Positions 1 to 13,137 of a DNA stretch of 64,000 bases are shown here, piece by piece. A program made the position numbers and the translations under genes. Position 1 is the first letter of the stretch; every line of letters starts with the position of its first letter. Source of the stretch: Cunninghamella blakesleeana (lineage: Eukaryota > Mucoromycota > Mucoromycetes > Mucorales > Cunninghamellaceae); NCBI GenBank assembly GCA_017871115.1, contig JAFCIZ010000006.1, positions 3,720,001 through 3,784,000 of the forward strand, in the 5' to 3' direction. The notes below the pieces were generated by a model that saw nothing but the letters and a program-made list of their open reading frames with translations, was not told the DNA's origin and made no database searches.

Positions 1-253
1 TTCTTTTATTTTATCAAGTGTATTATCACATATAACATTTTATACTCGAATTAACGTGATATAATTTTTACAAGAGATTAACTGTACAAAGCTTTAATAT
101 ATTTTTTTGAATTAGTGAATAATTAAAACTCATTTTTTTTTTTTTTGTACCTATGGAGAAAAAATAAAATTTGAGTTTTTAATTTTTTGGCGCTTTCTCT
201 CCTCTTCCACTTTTTATTTTTATTTTTTTTTATTAAAATATAGATTAAATATA
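1..253. other. upstream region of the phosducin-like gene
   Basis: AT-rich, with runs of T at about 131-146 and 218-231. It probably holds the promoter and 5' leader of the gene starting at 254. No coding sequence or clear TATA box was recognised. Confidence 0.4.
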
Positions 254-1290
254 ATGGATGATCCAAATGCTGATACAGAATGGTATGAAAATTATTTGAT
301 ATATATAAATATTTGTACGGTTGCATTTATCTAATAATAATAAAATAATAATAGTTGTAAAGGCAATAATAATGGTAGCAGTAATAACAGTTCGTATTCT
401 ATTTCTATTTACTTGTTTATTTTTATTTAGGAATGATATTCTTCGTGCCAAGGGAATTTTACCACCAAAGGATGAACAAACCAAGGATGAAATAGAAGAT
501 ATGTATGCTGATGCTTTAAGAGCCCGTATAGAAGAAGAACAAAGTTTAGATAAAAAAACCTTGGATGAATTGGATGAATTAGAAGATGATATAGAAGATG
601 ATCGTATTTTATTAGAATATAGGTATATATATATATATATATATGTTAAAATAAAAGAAAAAATAATGATAAATAATTAAAAGCGAATATATATCATGGT
701 AAATGATGATTGTCGTTTGTTTAACTAAACCAGTTTATTCATGTATATACATGTTATTTTTACAACATAAATATAATAGACAAAAACGTATACAGGAAAT
801 GCAAAATGAAGCCATGAAGAATAAATATGGAAATGTGACCCAGATTAGTAAACCTGAGTTTGTGAAACAAGTAACCGAAGCAAGTAAAGAATGTTCAGTG
901 GTTGTTCATTTATATCAAGAATATATCCCAGCCTGTCAATTAATGAATCAACACTTAGTAGCCTTGGCGGAACAATATAAACAAACTAAATTTGTAAAAA
1001 TCATAGCAGATCAATGTATTCCCAATTATCCTGATCGTAATGTCCCTACCCTTTTAGTTTATGGTCAAGGTGATATCCAAGCTAACTTAGTTGGGGCTGT
1101 TCAATTTGGTGGTATGAACATGACAAAAAAAGGAATTCAATCGTTATTATCTCGTTATAGCGCTTTACCTCCTCCCCCTTCTGATAATGATGATGCCAAG
1201 GATAAGAAGAAATCCATTTATCGTACCCAAGCTACGGCAGCTCTAAGTAGTGATGAGGAAGAGGAGGATGACGATCGTGGGTATTATTAA
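254..1290 (+). CDS. phosducin-like protein (PLP2/PDCL3 type)
   Basis: Three exons, 254-282, 431-622 and 780-1290, give 243 residues, a normal length for this family. The N-terminus ([20 protein letters not shown]) is the typical PLP2/PDCL3 opening. An acidic helical region (about 30-75) follows, then a thioredoxin-like phosducin domain (about 90-200) containing VVVHLYQEYIPACQLMNQHL, and an acidic tail ending SSDEEEEDDDRGYY. Family knowledge: these proteins are cytosolic co-chaperones of the CCT/TRiC chaperonin that help fold tubulin and actin. The first exon is only 29 nt; the start is fixed because TG|G across intron 1 restores the conserved TEWND. A beta-tubulin gene, a CCT client, lies 21 kb away, but nothing shows a functional link. 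Confidence 0.93.
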
Positions 1291-1632
1291 ATTGTAACCA
1301 TTTTTTTATTTTTTTTTATTTGATTATTGTTATTGAATATTATATATATGTACAGATAACTTATTACAATATATAAGTAAAAAAAAAAATTGATAATAAT
1401 GATAATGATATAGAGTAATTTATTTATTATTGTCTGTTGAATATTAAATATATATGTACAAATAAATAAATAAAAAGGAGAGAAAACTTATAGTAATGGT
1501 AATGATAACCCAGTTATAAAATGATTTATTACTTAATCTTTATTATTTATCATGGATAATATATGTATATGCATAAAAAAACTTCCACATTATAGTTATT
1601 AACAGCACCTTATTATACTATTTTTTTTTTTT
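1291..1632. other. convergent 3' intergenic region
   Basis: The stretch lies between two converging genes. It contains AT-rich sequence with several AATAAA-like signals (for example about 1461-1475). No gene was seen. Confidence 0.5.
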
Positions 1633-3199
1633 TTATTTATATTTTGTTTCATCAACGATATAATTTTGACCATTAAAAGTCCAATTATCGCCATCAATTT
1701 TTTTTGATTGTATTGTATGTTGTAATTCTTCCATAAAATGAAAGGTTGGTTTAGGTATTAATTGAAAAGAGTTTGATTTCACATGCTGCTGCCTTTGTTG
1801 CTGCTCTAGTAAAATGGATTTATCATTGGCTTGATCGATTTCTTGATCTAATGTTTGATGTAATCTTTCCGTTAAACGACTTTGTGGTCCTTTTTTATCC
1901 ATCCAAAAATTGGTCTCTTCTTCATCTTCTTGTTGTTGCGTTGGTAAATCTCTTTCTTTTTCATGAATCTCTGACCAAAATTTATTTTTTATACGACTTC
2001 CATTAGGTGTACTATTAAAAGCAATAAATAATGAATAAAAAATATAAAAGAAATGAAGAATTATAGATAAGTATAAGAGAAATAATCATTGTTTTTATTT
2101 GATTGTCATATTATTTTCATTTTACTTATATATTCACATATTACCTAATTATTTTAGTAGATTTTAACTTTGCTTTAGAAATATCGCTTAATAAATAGTT
2201 CATTTTATCTTGTTGAGAATCATTAATTGTTGCTTTCTCTTGATTATGATGACGATCATCTTCTTCAGAAGTGATTTTTTTTTGAGATTTTGTTTTAAAA
2301 TGGGGTGTTGATATAGATGGGGAAGAGATATAAGATGATAAAGGTGTTGGAGTTGAAGGCGGTACATGCTGTATAGAATAAGGTGTCATGGAATGAGTGT
2401 GTTCTTGATTAAATTTCCTTTTATTATTATTATTATTATTGTTATTATTGTTATTATTATAAATAGTATTATGAAGATGGCTAGCACCATATGTATTATG
2501 TCTTTTATTGTTGTTGTTGTTGTTGATATTATTTTTAGTATGGTACATAATTGATGATGTAGATTTGGATGGTTGTATATGCCCAATTGGTGATTTCATA
2601 GTAATATCTATCCCACCTTCATCATATTCTTCTTTTTCATGTTGTTGTTTTGAAAGTAATCCATAATTAGCTAATAGTGATGATTGTTTTTTTATAAATA
2701 GTATATCTTGCTGAAGTTTATCTAATCTTCTTGATTCATCTAATAAACGATCATGAAGCACGGTACTAGGTGATGAAGGATAATGATGGTTTGATAAATG
2801 GCTACTTTGATGATGGCTATCTAATACATGATCTGTTTCAATAAAGCTGTTATTATTATGTATATTAGTAGTATTAAAAAATGAAGAAGGTTGATTGGAT
2901 ATACGTAAAGGTGAATAATATATATTAGAGTAGAGTCGTTCTTCATCTAGTTGTTCATTATCTTCTGTTTCTTCATCTTCAGGAAAAGAAGATTGTAATA
3001 AACTTTGTCTAGTAGATGATGTTCTTTGTGTATTTGGTGTTAGAGTCATTGGTCTTGGTGGAGGAATATTTTGTCTATACTGATAAGTTGATCTTCTTGA
3101 AGAACTATTTATATACATATTATCTATATAAAAATTACACAGTCATAATAAAAAAGAATACTAATAAATTATTATATTCTTTTTTAATATATACATGCA

Positions 3200-3235
<36 letters not shown>

Positions 3236-3677
3236 TATATACTTACTTGACTCTTCAGGATCATTTTGCATATATAATTGTTTTTCTAATAAAGGTGTTA
3301 GGGAAGTAGTACCATTACTATCCTTTTTATTAAGTTGTAACTCTCGCCTTATACGAGCAGTATTTTTTGGAGTAGCCTTATATATACTATGCGATGGATG
3401 AATTGATTTAATAGATGTAGCCTACCAAATTCAATATTCATATTATTTTATGAATATTAATATTATACAGTATGTATATATGTACATGTATATATTTTCA
3501 ATTGTTTTTTATCTTTACTATATACATTTCTTATACCTCTGATCTCTTTGGTGTCATAACTTTAGAAATATAATTATAAAATTGATCAAATTCCTTATTA
3601 GCATTATCTTTGGTTGTTTTAAATTTATCTATTATTGGCGATGAGTATGATCTTTTAGGTGTTATGTGTTCCTCCAT
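1633..3677 (-). CDS. unknown low-complexity protein
   Basis: Four exons on the minus strand, 3677-3537, 3421-3247, 3123-2145 and 2011-1633, give 557 residues. I do not recognise the family. The N-terminus (MEEHITPKRSYSSP) has two TPKRS motifs, at about residues 6-10 and 42-46, which resemble proline-directed phosphorylation sites. The middle is rich in Asn, Ser and His, with Asn runs near plus-strand 2420-2520, and has a likely coiled-coil segment (LLDESRRLDKLQQDILFIKK). The C-terminal exon encodes basic and acidic helices ending NWTFNGQNYIVDETKYK. No enzymatic motif or signal peptide is seen. TP sites plus a short coiled coil would suit a cell-cycle-regulated scaffold, but that is speculation. 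Confidence 0.75.
3186..3243. repeat. CATA/TA microsatellite inside an intron
   Basis: Tandem CATA units pass into TA units next to the donor site of intron 2 in the unknown gene at 1633-3677. The tract is non-coding. Confidence 0.85.
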
Positions 3678-4451
3678 GTATAAAATAAAATAAATAGTGA
3701 AATAAAAACGAAAGGTACAAAGAAAAATATAATCGCGACTTGATTTTTTTTTTTTTTCAGCGACTACATTTTTATTTTCCGGAGATTAAAAACAAATTCT
3801 CTTTATTTTTGCCCATTGTTTTTTTTTTTTTTTCATTTAAATTTTATTCATAAAACACATGATCAATAAAACAATAAAATATATTAATCTTATTTTTTTA
3901 CTATATTATATAAAGAGTATCTATTAATGATTCTTATATTCTTTTTTATTTTTAATCTTAATTCCGTATATCAATTTTATCACTTTAAATGTATACATAT
4001 GCATTTTATTAAACTACTTTTCTTTTTATTTTTTTTATATGATTATTATAATAAAGATTTTTTTTTATTAAATGATGGTAAAATAGCCGTGGATAATCAT
4101 TTAATCCAGCTACATATATATGTAGCCGTATATCATTAATATCAACAGTCTACCATCCCAATTTTCAGTTCAAATAATAATAACCATTGCTTCAATAGTC
4201 GGGAAAATGTTTAAAGAAAGCCAATTAATTATTTTATACAAAAACAATACTAGTGCCGAGAGATGAAGAATAAAATAAAAAAAGTTCTCGATCACGGAGA
4301 GTGGCATAATCAAAGTTGAAGAACTACCATTTAAAAAAATTTAAAAAAGTTACACAAAAAAACGGACTCTATAAATTCATCTTGTTCATTCATAATACAT
4401 GTATATTTTAATAGTAAACATCATTAACAAAATAATATTATTTTTTTATAA

Positions 4452-4496
<45 letters not shown>

Positions 4497-6511
4497 TACT
4501 ATTATTATTATTACTATTATTATTATTATAATTTGTAATAGTAGTAGTAATAGTAGTAATAGTAGTAGTATTTTTTTTTTAGAAAAAAACCATCAAACTC
4601 CATTAACAGTTATTCTAAAGAGGAATTTTTTTTTGTAACACAATACAAAAATGTAAATATTTGATTGATAGTTTAATATGTATTTGAAACAAAGTACAAA
4701 TAAATATCACGATTGAAAAAAAAAAAAAAAAAAAGAAAAGCCTCTTTCGGATAAGGATCAATCAGATAAATACCTCATTAAGTAGTCATTTTTTTATAGG
4801 TACATAGACTAAAAGAAAAAATGTTCTTTTTTTTAAAAAAAAACCATTATAACAACAGTTATATATATCACATGAAAAACATTTGGTTACTATGGTAACC
4901 GTATATCAAGATGAAAAATCTAAAAACTTTAAAGTCATAAATAGAAATTTTTTTGCGGTTGAAACAAATACGTTTTATTTCATAGGTTTGTTTTTTTTAA
5001 TGTCGTTTTACATTGTTTACATTTTTTTATCAAGTCCGATATTACAGCCTATCGCTTTTTCTTCTATCCTTTCTTATTTAAAAAAAAAAGAAGCCAATAT
5101 AATCAATTTTTAAGCGGAAGATAAAAAGTACTCTAATAAGATGTTGCTTACCAACAAAAAGAGTAAATATAATTAACATCACGAAATCTATATGTATATA
5201 TATTTGATGCATGTATACATTCTGTATACCAGCAGGCTTATATATAGCAGTATATAAAAAGAGTTGTTCTAGAATATTCCTCAATATACATAAAAACAAA
5301 TCGCATTTTGTCAATTAACAATAAAACATAAAAAGATATATATTTAATGAAAAAGTACAGCAAGAAGTTTATATACATGTATTTATAAAATAGTAATAAA
5401 ACAAAAGCCAATTCAAGATATCATTTGTTAAACAGTAAAAAAATCCAAAAAAATAATCTGTGCACGATACTTTTCTACCATAAAAGGTTTTTATATAATT
5501 TGGGATTTTTGTTAGGATAGTATATTTCACCAAGTTATAGGAATTCATATCATCGTTCGTTGAAAGGGGTAATAGATAATGATTAGCTGACGTGTATATA
5601 AACATATTTGTACATATAGGTATATACAATTAAAGTTAATCTATTTTTTATAAAGTAGTACCTACATATAAAAAAAATTTATATATAAATAGTAGTACAT
5701 AACTATTATTATTATTATTTTATAATAAATAATGGCCTACAAAGTAATATTAAAAATATATATAAAAATATATATATATATATATATTTATATATATTTT
5801 GGTCCCAGCATTTAATGAGGGATATAAAAAATCGGATTAATTTTAAAAAGTAAGGTTTATGCGGAATTTATCTTATTATCTTTATCTTTATCTTAATTTT
5901 ATTACTTTTTTTTCATTTCCTCTTTATTTTTTTCTCTTCATTATTTGTTTGTTGATCATTTATCGTTATTTACTTTTTTTTTTCTTCAATGACTCAACTC
6001 TATGCAAAACATAATGGTAAACAGTTACCAAAACTAGATAGATTACTTATTTTAGGCACGAGTCCCGTTCTGCTGTTTTTCCTATCATCGTACTTAAAAC
6101 CTTTTTTTTTTTTGTTATGACCAACTCCGCCATGCGAAGTTTAAAAAAGCAGATCAATATGTGTACTTTTGACTTCAAGTCCGATTACGTTCAACCTATT
6201 TTTTTAATTCACACACCTCTCATCTTTTTCATCATTACAATATATATATATTTGATCTGATTTTATAAAAAAAATTAATAATGATTGAAAACAATAAATA
6301 AATGTTCCTCTCTCTTTCGCCAATTTTTTTTTTTCTAACCTTAACTTCTTCCCTTCTCCTTATATTTATATAAAACATCCCTTCGTTTTCTATTCTTTTT
6401 TTTTTCTCATCCCCATTTTTTCCTTTAATATATAATTTTTCATTTTATTCCTTTTATATTTTTTTTTTTTTTCGCTTTCTTTTCTTTTTTTTATTAAAAA
6501 AAAAACAGTAA
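3678..6511. other. long divergent intergenic region
   Basis: About 2.8 kb separate two divergently transcribed genes. It contains an ATT microsatellite (about 4440-4530), poly-A and poly-T tracts, TA repeats (about 5757-5800) and pyrimidine-rich stretches just before the velvet gene (5870-6490). Open frames here (for example 4883-5113) have skewed composition and no recognisable protein features. A 43-codon frame at 5989-6120 could be an upstream ORF or leader exon of the velvet gene. Confidence 0.5.
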
Positions 6512-7678
6512 ATGTATAAAAGAATGAAAGAAGAAATAGATAACGAAGTGACAAAGATGTAAAGTAAATAATTTGAAAAGAATAAGAGAGAGAATAGATA
6601 ATTATCATGATGACTAATAATAATAATAATAATAATAATATATATATATGTGTGTATGTGTATGTATATATATATATATATATATAAATATATAAATATA
6701 CGTAGATCATACGATATTAATATTCGTCAACAACCTTTACAATCACGTATGTGTGGTATTGGGGATAAAGGTAAACAAAAAAAACATTGTACCAAGAAAA
6801 AAAAAATGTACAAGCGCTAAATGAATTTTTTTTTAAAAAACAAATAAATAAATAATAAATAATCATAACATTTAATTATTATCATATATAAAATATATAG
6901 TTGATCGAAGACCGATCGATCCTCCTCTCATTGTTGAATTAATACCGAACTTTCATCAAGATCATCCTTTAGCAAATAACAGCAAAATTGAACAGTAATA
7001 GAAAAAAAGAATATTAACACTTATCCCTTATATATACATTCATATAAACATATAAATTGACCATATATATTTAAATAAACAAATAAACTAACCAACTGTT
7101 TTATTAAAAATGATAGAACAAATTGGTGGATTACAAATTGTATGGCGAATTTATTTTTAACAGCTATATTAATACCAGCTTCTTTACTTCAGGCACCTGT
7201 AGATGTACCATTACACTCGCGTTTAACAGTAGGACGAACTGTATCGTCTTTATATCATTTTAGAGATTTAGACCACATTGAAAAGTATTTTTTTGTTTTT
7301 TCTGATTTATCAATCCGAGCCGAAGGTTATTATCGATTTAAACTATGTTTATTTAATATTGAAAGGTAAAAAGTAGCAATAATAATAAAATAAAAAATAT
7401 AGAAATATAGAAAATAAAAATCATGGGACCTTTTTTCTAATTCTATATTTGCTTCTTTATTTAGATCAACTATTGTATATAAAAAAAGTATTTTGACAGA
7501 TGAATTCAAAGTCTATCCAGCAAAAAAGGTAAGTAAAGATATATATGTACTTTACTTGCTTTGTCATCTATATACTTTTTTTTTTTTTTTTTTTTTTTTC
7601 TAAGCACTCCATTTTTGTTTCATTATCACACACATTACAACGTTTTTCGCTTTTTTAAAAAAAATTTGACACACATTT

Positions 7679-7709
<31 letters not shown>

Positions 7710-9091
7710 CACACTTTTTATTCGTATCTAAAATATTACCATATTATGCTATAGTTTCCGGGTATGTTTGGGTCTTGCCCTTTGGCCAAGTGTTTTGCCG
7801 AACAAGGTTTAAAAATAAGAATCCGAAAAGAATCTAGGCACAGGAAGCCAAGAAATATTAATATTAATAATAACAACAATAATAATAACGACTTAAGGTT
7901 TACAACACAACAACTACAACTACAACATCACCAGCAACAAGTAAATAATAACGTTAGCTATGAAGAAGATCATAATATGGAAGACGAATTAGAAGAAGAA
8001 GATGACGATGAGGATGTTGATTATCAATCACCGGCTCTTTCAAGTTCAAGTAATACTTCTATGACTATCCCTACTTTTAACGAGTTAGACTTAAATCTCA
8101 ATAATGATATGCCAAGGTAGCAACAATATTAAAAATAATAATAATAATAATGATAATAACAGTAATAATAATAATTAAATAGAATATAGAATATGAATTA
8201 TTGTAAAAAAGAAAAAAAGGTTTTTATTATTATTACCATTATTATTAATATTGCCAATACATATAGTCAAAAAAAAAAAGTATCATTTAAAGAAAAAAAA
8301 CTAACCTTTTCTACTTTTTCTTTCTCTCCTTACTTTACTTTTATTATTAAAAAAAATAATGCATATGTAGGGAAAATAAATACAAAAAGCAAAGACAAAT
8401 TATAAATAATGATACATCAAATGAGCGACGTTCTAGTTTACCGATTAATTATAGACAACAATTAACAATAACAACATCTACGCAACAACAGCAACAAAAA
8501 CTATCATCATCATCATCATCAACAACAACATCAAATCACATAGTGAACAGCATTCATAATAATATAAATATATATTCTCCTGAGAATCATCATTCATTCC
8601 AACATGGGACTAATCAAATAAATCAACATCACCATCATCATCATATGTTATCTTCATTACCACCTTATTTACCACCTATATCTACTATATTAAATTCACC
8701 GGAGTCTTCACCATCTTCTTTATTCTCTATCGAAAAAGAATCTAATCAGCATCACCATTCACTACCCTACTCTTCATATCATCAGCAACTTCATATTGAG
8801 TATGATAGTAATACTGATAGTAGTACATTAAGCCAGCAGCAACAATATCATCATCATTATTCAATAGAATCATCCATATCATCAACCTCACCTTCTTCTT
8901 CTACCTTTGTTAATAGCCGAAAGTTATCAGCCAACCATGTATATCAACAAAAAAATTATCCTAATAATAATAATAATAATAATAATAATCAAGAGAGTGA
9001 AGAAAATGACAGTAGTAGTAATAATATACCAAGTTTACCACCTTTTAAAGAATTTTTACAACATATTGAAAAACATCCACCTTCGGCATAA
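6512..9091 (+). CDS. velvet-domain transcription regulator
   Basis: Seven exons, 6512-6558, 6706-6770, 6901-6994, 7117-7365, 7465-7528, 7755-8116 and 8371-9091, give 533 residues. The velvet domain spans about residues 16-205. It opens with YDINIRQQPLQSRMCGIGDK, continues with RRPIDPPLIVELIP, TVSSLYHFRDLD and FFVFSDLSIRAEGYYRFKL, and closes with VYPAKKFPGMFGSCPLAKCF and GLKIRIRKE. This domain is an NF-kB-like DNA-binding and dimerisation fold; in other fungi velvet proteins control sporulation, light responses and secondary metabolism. The rest is a long disordered tail with Asn, Gln, His and Ser runs and acidic stretches. The start is the least certain part; 6524 is an in-frame alternative. 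The acceptor of the last exon could also be 8395. Confidence 0.88.
7681..7709 (+). repeat. poly-T tract in velvet intron 5
   Basis: A run of about 29 T lies upstream of the acceptor at 7753-7754; a second T run sits at about 7578-7599. The tracts are non-coding. Confidence 0.8.
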
Positions 9092-10287
9092 ACATGTGTA
9101 TATACTGGTGTGTATATATATAGATATATAGATACTATAATATATTGTATTTTTAATATATAATATAAATAAATAAATAAAATCCTTACGCGCGGTTTTT
9201 TTAAATAATGATAAAATTTTCCCCTTGATCTTTTTCTCTTTTTTTTAGGATAAAGTTCCTATCAGTACTAAAGTAATGATAGGATTCATTATTTTCCCCA
9301 AATAATCTGTAAAAATGGAGAAATAAAAATAAAATTTCGAATGTGAGAAAATAGAGTATTTAAAGGTTTCACTTCATTTGCATAGAAAAAAAGAACATTA
9401 ATTAATAAAAAAGGAATCGTGCTGATGATCCATGTATATAATATTTTTATATTTTATTAAATATATACATACAAGCTTTTTTTTAGATACATCTTATCTT
9501 TAAAGGAAATAAATATGATTTTTCTATTTAATTCTATTTTTTTTTTTATTATATATTTTTACTATTATGGCTAATCCAGCTACATTAAGAAAGGTTTTTT
9601 TTCCTAATACTCGGGATTTCATACTCCAGTTCGGTGTTTAATTTGCCATTAATGTGGGACGAATTGAAAAAAACTCGGAAATGCGCCGTTTTCTAATTCT
9701 CAGATTAAAATAATAAATTATGTTCAAATGAACAAACTATTTGTCTTTTAAATTAAACAACTTTAAATAATTTTTAGCCTAATGATTTATCCCAAATGAC
9801 CTTTTGGTAATAATAGAAGAGCTTTAAAATAAAAATAAATGGATACTCATTATTACAAAACAAAAGCGATATGTGTATGCACAAAAAAGTAAAATAATAA
9901 GCTTCAATTTCAAAGCTTCTTTTATATCAAAGTTAAACAAAAGAGGAATATAAATCACTGATCTTCAACACCTTTTTAGCTCCGAGTAATATACTTTTAT
10001 TATTATTATTATGGCTATTTTTTTAAGAAAAAGAGATCATCCATTTATTTTATTTCTCGAAGCGTTCATTGGATATTTGCAAATATACATGTGATAAAGT
10101 GAAACTTTTTTATGTTAATATTAAAGTATGGATTGTACATTAGAATTATTTTTTCCGCCTTATACCAGAAGAGGAAGGTTCAGCATAAAAAGTGTGTATA
10201 TAACTTTAAAAAAGTCTATTTACATCTGTTGATTCATAAGATATATATCGTTTTATTCCATGTGTTAAAAGAAAAAAAAGCAAGAAA
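9092..10287. other. convergent intergenic region with one small open frame
   Basis: This lies between the 3' ends of the velvet gene and the helical-repeat gene. AATAAA-type signals occur at about 9168-9182. A 24-codon frame at 9567-9641 begins MANPATLRK and shifts frame at a T8 run into another open stretch. No tRNA or other RNA gene was recognised. Confidence 0.45.
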
Positions 10288-12060
10288 TCATAACTGTATG
10301 CAAAAGGGAGATAAAGATTGTATCTTTTCTAATGCCAAAAGAGTAGAAGGAGGCATATTAATTAACAATTCTTGCCATCGTTGAGTACCAATATCCGTTT
10401 TAAAAAGCGACAGACTTTCATAAAAGGAACAAGATAAGGAAAAATGATCATGAAAAGGAAAATTATGAATGGCCTTATATAATAAAGGTAAAATATCAAT
10501 GATAAAAAAGGTATCCATCAAGATTAAAAGGGATCGAATCATTTGTTTGTAGATGAAGTAAGCTTCTTTACTGTTTTCAATCATTATAGGGATTTGATTT
10601 AATAAAGATAAAAATGTTTCAATGACCTCTGAAAGCAAATAAGGTTGAAGGATGATTGGGTCTTGCTGAATTAATTGAGTTATTATTGAACAGATCATTA
10701 TCCTTAACTGATATTGTATACTGTTATCTAATATTAACGTTATTAATTTTTTTATAATATCTGATTTATATTGATACAAAAGTTGAGCTATATATTCGTA
10801 TATAAAAATAATGCTTGTATGTATATGTTAGAGCAAAATAGTTTATACTTCTCTTATAATACATAAATAACCCCACACTTTTTTCATTTTTTTAAATATA
10901 CCTTTTTTATTGATAAGAATACTAAATATGTAAATTAGCTTATTTAGGTCATTTGTATACAGGCAATGATTATGGTTATGATAAATTATAATGTCAAAGT
11001 TAGATAATATTGTTGGTAAAAATAAATCAATAGTACGTTTCATAAAATCAGTTGATAATATATAACATTTTCCAAGAAGGTGATAAGTGATACATTTTAG
11101 ATCAATAGACCAGTTTGACTATTACAAAACAATAAAAATAGCAATAGATTTTAGAAAATGATTATAAACTAATATGTATAGCTACCATTACCCATTTTGT
11201 TTTATTCATCCTTTTTTTTTTATTACCGAAATTAAAATGGAAAACAAATCGACCAATTCATATTTAGATGATTGAATTAATGATTGACCTTTTATACTAC
11301 CAAGTGTTTGGATAATTGCATTTATAAAATACAATGATTGCTTTATTAATTGAATTTTAAATGTTAACATACAAGAGCGTTGGTGTTGGTGTTGCTGATA
11401 TACAAGAAAATAGCATTGATTTTTATGATTGATTTTTTTGGTAGTCATAATAAAAGAATGGCGATCATGATGTATGCTTTTCGCTTGAAAAGCTGTCATT
11501 TTTAAAATAGAATGAAATAAAAAATCGATACAAGATTTGGATTTCATAGGTGCTGACTCAACAATTGTACATAAACATGTCATTAATGCCAAAAAGGCTT
11601 CTTTTCTTTTGTTATAGTTATCATCGTACCTATCCATATTTTTATTTTTAAAAGAAGATATGAATAAAAAATATTTGCTTGTTCGTTGTGGTTGACGTTG
11701 GTATTGTTTATTTAAGAAGTACTTGATTGATTGGTGCCATTGATTTAAAAGTAAAGGGATTATGTTGTCTAAATAATATAATCTATTGGGTTGATATTTA
11801 GTTAAATAAATAATAATTTGGTTTAAAAGTTGATAAATGTGAATGTAATGATGAGGTATATTTTTTGAATCTTTTCGTTGTAGTGCTTTGGATAGTATAT
11901 CAAAAAGTAATGTTAAATAAGGTAGCACATCATCTTCAATCATCCATTTTGATATGATTTCTTTCAAATAAATATATGCTAAATGTTGTGTCTGGTGATT
12001 TTCATAATTTAAAAGCTTTTCTATTATTTCATCAATCATCAAACAGATATATATGTACAT
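10288..12060 (-). CDS. HEAT/ARM-like alpha-helical repeat protein
   Basis: Three exons on the minus strand, 12060-11227, 11118-10902 and 10787-10288, give about 516 residues. The protein is a series of amphipathic helices rich in Leu and Ile with short turns, for example HLAYIYLKEIISKWMIEDDV and LPYLTLLFDILSKAL near the N-terminus, and LILDNSIQYQLRIMICSIIT later. This is the pattern of HEAT/ARM or importin-like solenoids. I cannot name the family and see no catalytic motif. The start at 12060 avoids a Phe-rich stretch upstream; MIDEII at 12039 is an equally good start. The MED31 gene starts 440 bp away on the other strand, so the two may share a bidirectional promoter. Confidence 0.65.
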
Positions 12061-12429
12061 TGGTGATAAAAAAATGTAATAGAAAAAGAATGGAAATAAT
12101 AAAAAAAAATGAAAGAAAAAAGTACTTAATAAGAGTAAATTTATAATAATAAAAATAAAAAAAAGAAACAATGAAAAAGGTCTACTAAATAATGATAATT
12201 TTTTTCCACTTCCGCCTTCCCTTATATACCTAATCAATAAAAATATATCTATATTAGTTTATTGTTAATTTTTTAATTTTTAATAAAAGAGACATTGTTC
12301 CATTGAATATGTAATAATAGGATAATAAGAAGCTAAACAATGGAAAGAGAATTGAGGAAGAAAGGGGAACAAAAGATTTACGCGTAAAAGGTTGCGGAGT
12401 TTGTAATATATATGTATATTTTTCCACCA

Positions 12430-12464
<35 letters not shown>

Positions 12465-12499
12465 CGCTGCTTTTTTTCAATACAAAAATATATTATATA
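12061..12499. promoter_or_regulatory. short divergent promoter region
   Basis: This 440-bp interval lies between two divergent start codons. It contains a poly-T tract of about 32 nt (12433-12464) about 36 bp before the MED31 start. Poly(dA:dT) tracts of this kind commonly exclude nucleosomes at fungal promoters. No TATA box is clear. Confidence 0.5.
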
Positions 12500-13137
12500 A
12501 TGGCTACAAATGCTGATGAAGAAAAGAATAGATTTCAAATTGAATTAGAATTTATACAATGTCTTTCTAATCCTTGGTACCTCAATAGTAATTTTTTTAA
12601 ATAACAAGAAATATGTTTGCGTACATTATATGTATTTTTCTATAGTTATATTTTTTAACCACTTTTATATATACATGTACATTGTTTTGTTTTATAATAG
12701 ATTTAGCACAACAGCAATATTTTAAAGATCCTGAATTTATTAATTATCTTGAATACTTGAAATATTGGAAACAACCAGAGTATGCAAAATTTATAGTGTA
12801 AGAGATTAATATAATAATAGATAAATAAATAAACATATGGATGCAACATTAACAACAGCAATAATAATGCTAAACTAATATTATATATATAAATATATAT
12901 ATTCTCAGGTATCCACATGCTCTTTATTTTTTAGATTTATTACAAAGTCCACAATTTAGAGAGTATATCAGTACATCAGAAAATACACAAGAAGTGCATA
13001 GAATGCAATATTATCATTGGATGTTTTTAAGAAATCCACCTAAAAAAGAAGAAACGGTAATGGAAGCCATGGAAAATAATAATAATAACGCTATGGATAT
13101 CTTGCCACCATCTATTCCCCCTTCAACTCATTTTTAA
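12500..13137 (+). CDS. MED31: Mediator complex subunit 31 (SOH1)
   Basis: Three exons, 12500-12587, 12701-12797 and 12909-13137, give 137 residues. The conserved MED31 fold covers about residues 9-95: [70 protein letters not shown] and a closing [11 protein letters not shown]. Family knowledge: MED31 is a small helical subunit of the Mediator middle module and links transcription factors to RNA polymerase II. The C-terminal tail ([20 protein letters not shown]) is a lineage-specific low-complexity extension. The splice phases restore the conserved Tyr-Leu-Asn and Val-Tyr-Pro sequences, which supports the model. Confidence 0.95.

Noticed and set aside
4883..5113. 76-codon plus-strand frame MVTMVTVYQDEKSKNF...
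   Set aside because: Skewed Phe/Ile/Ser composition, no splice or family support; random openness is common in such AT-rich DNA.
8193..8405. 70-codon open frame within the velvet gene
   Set aside because: It lies mostly in the intron between 8116 and 8371 and is Ile/Lys/Asn-rich; the splice model explains it.
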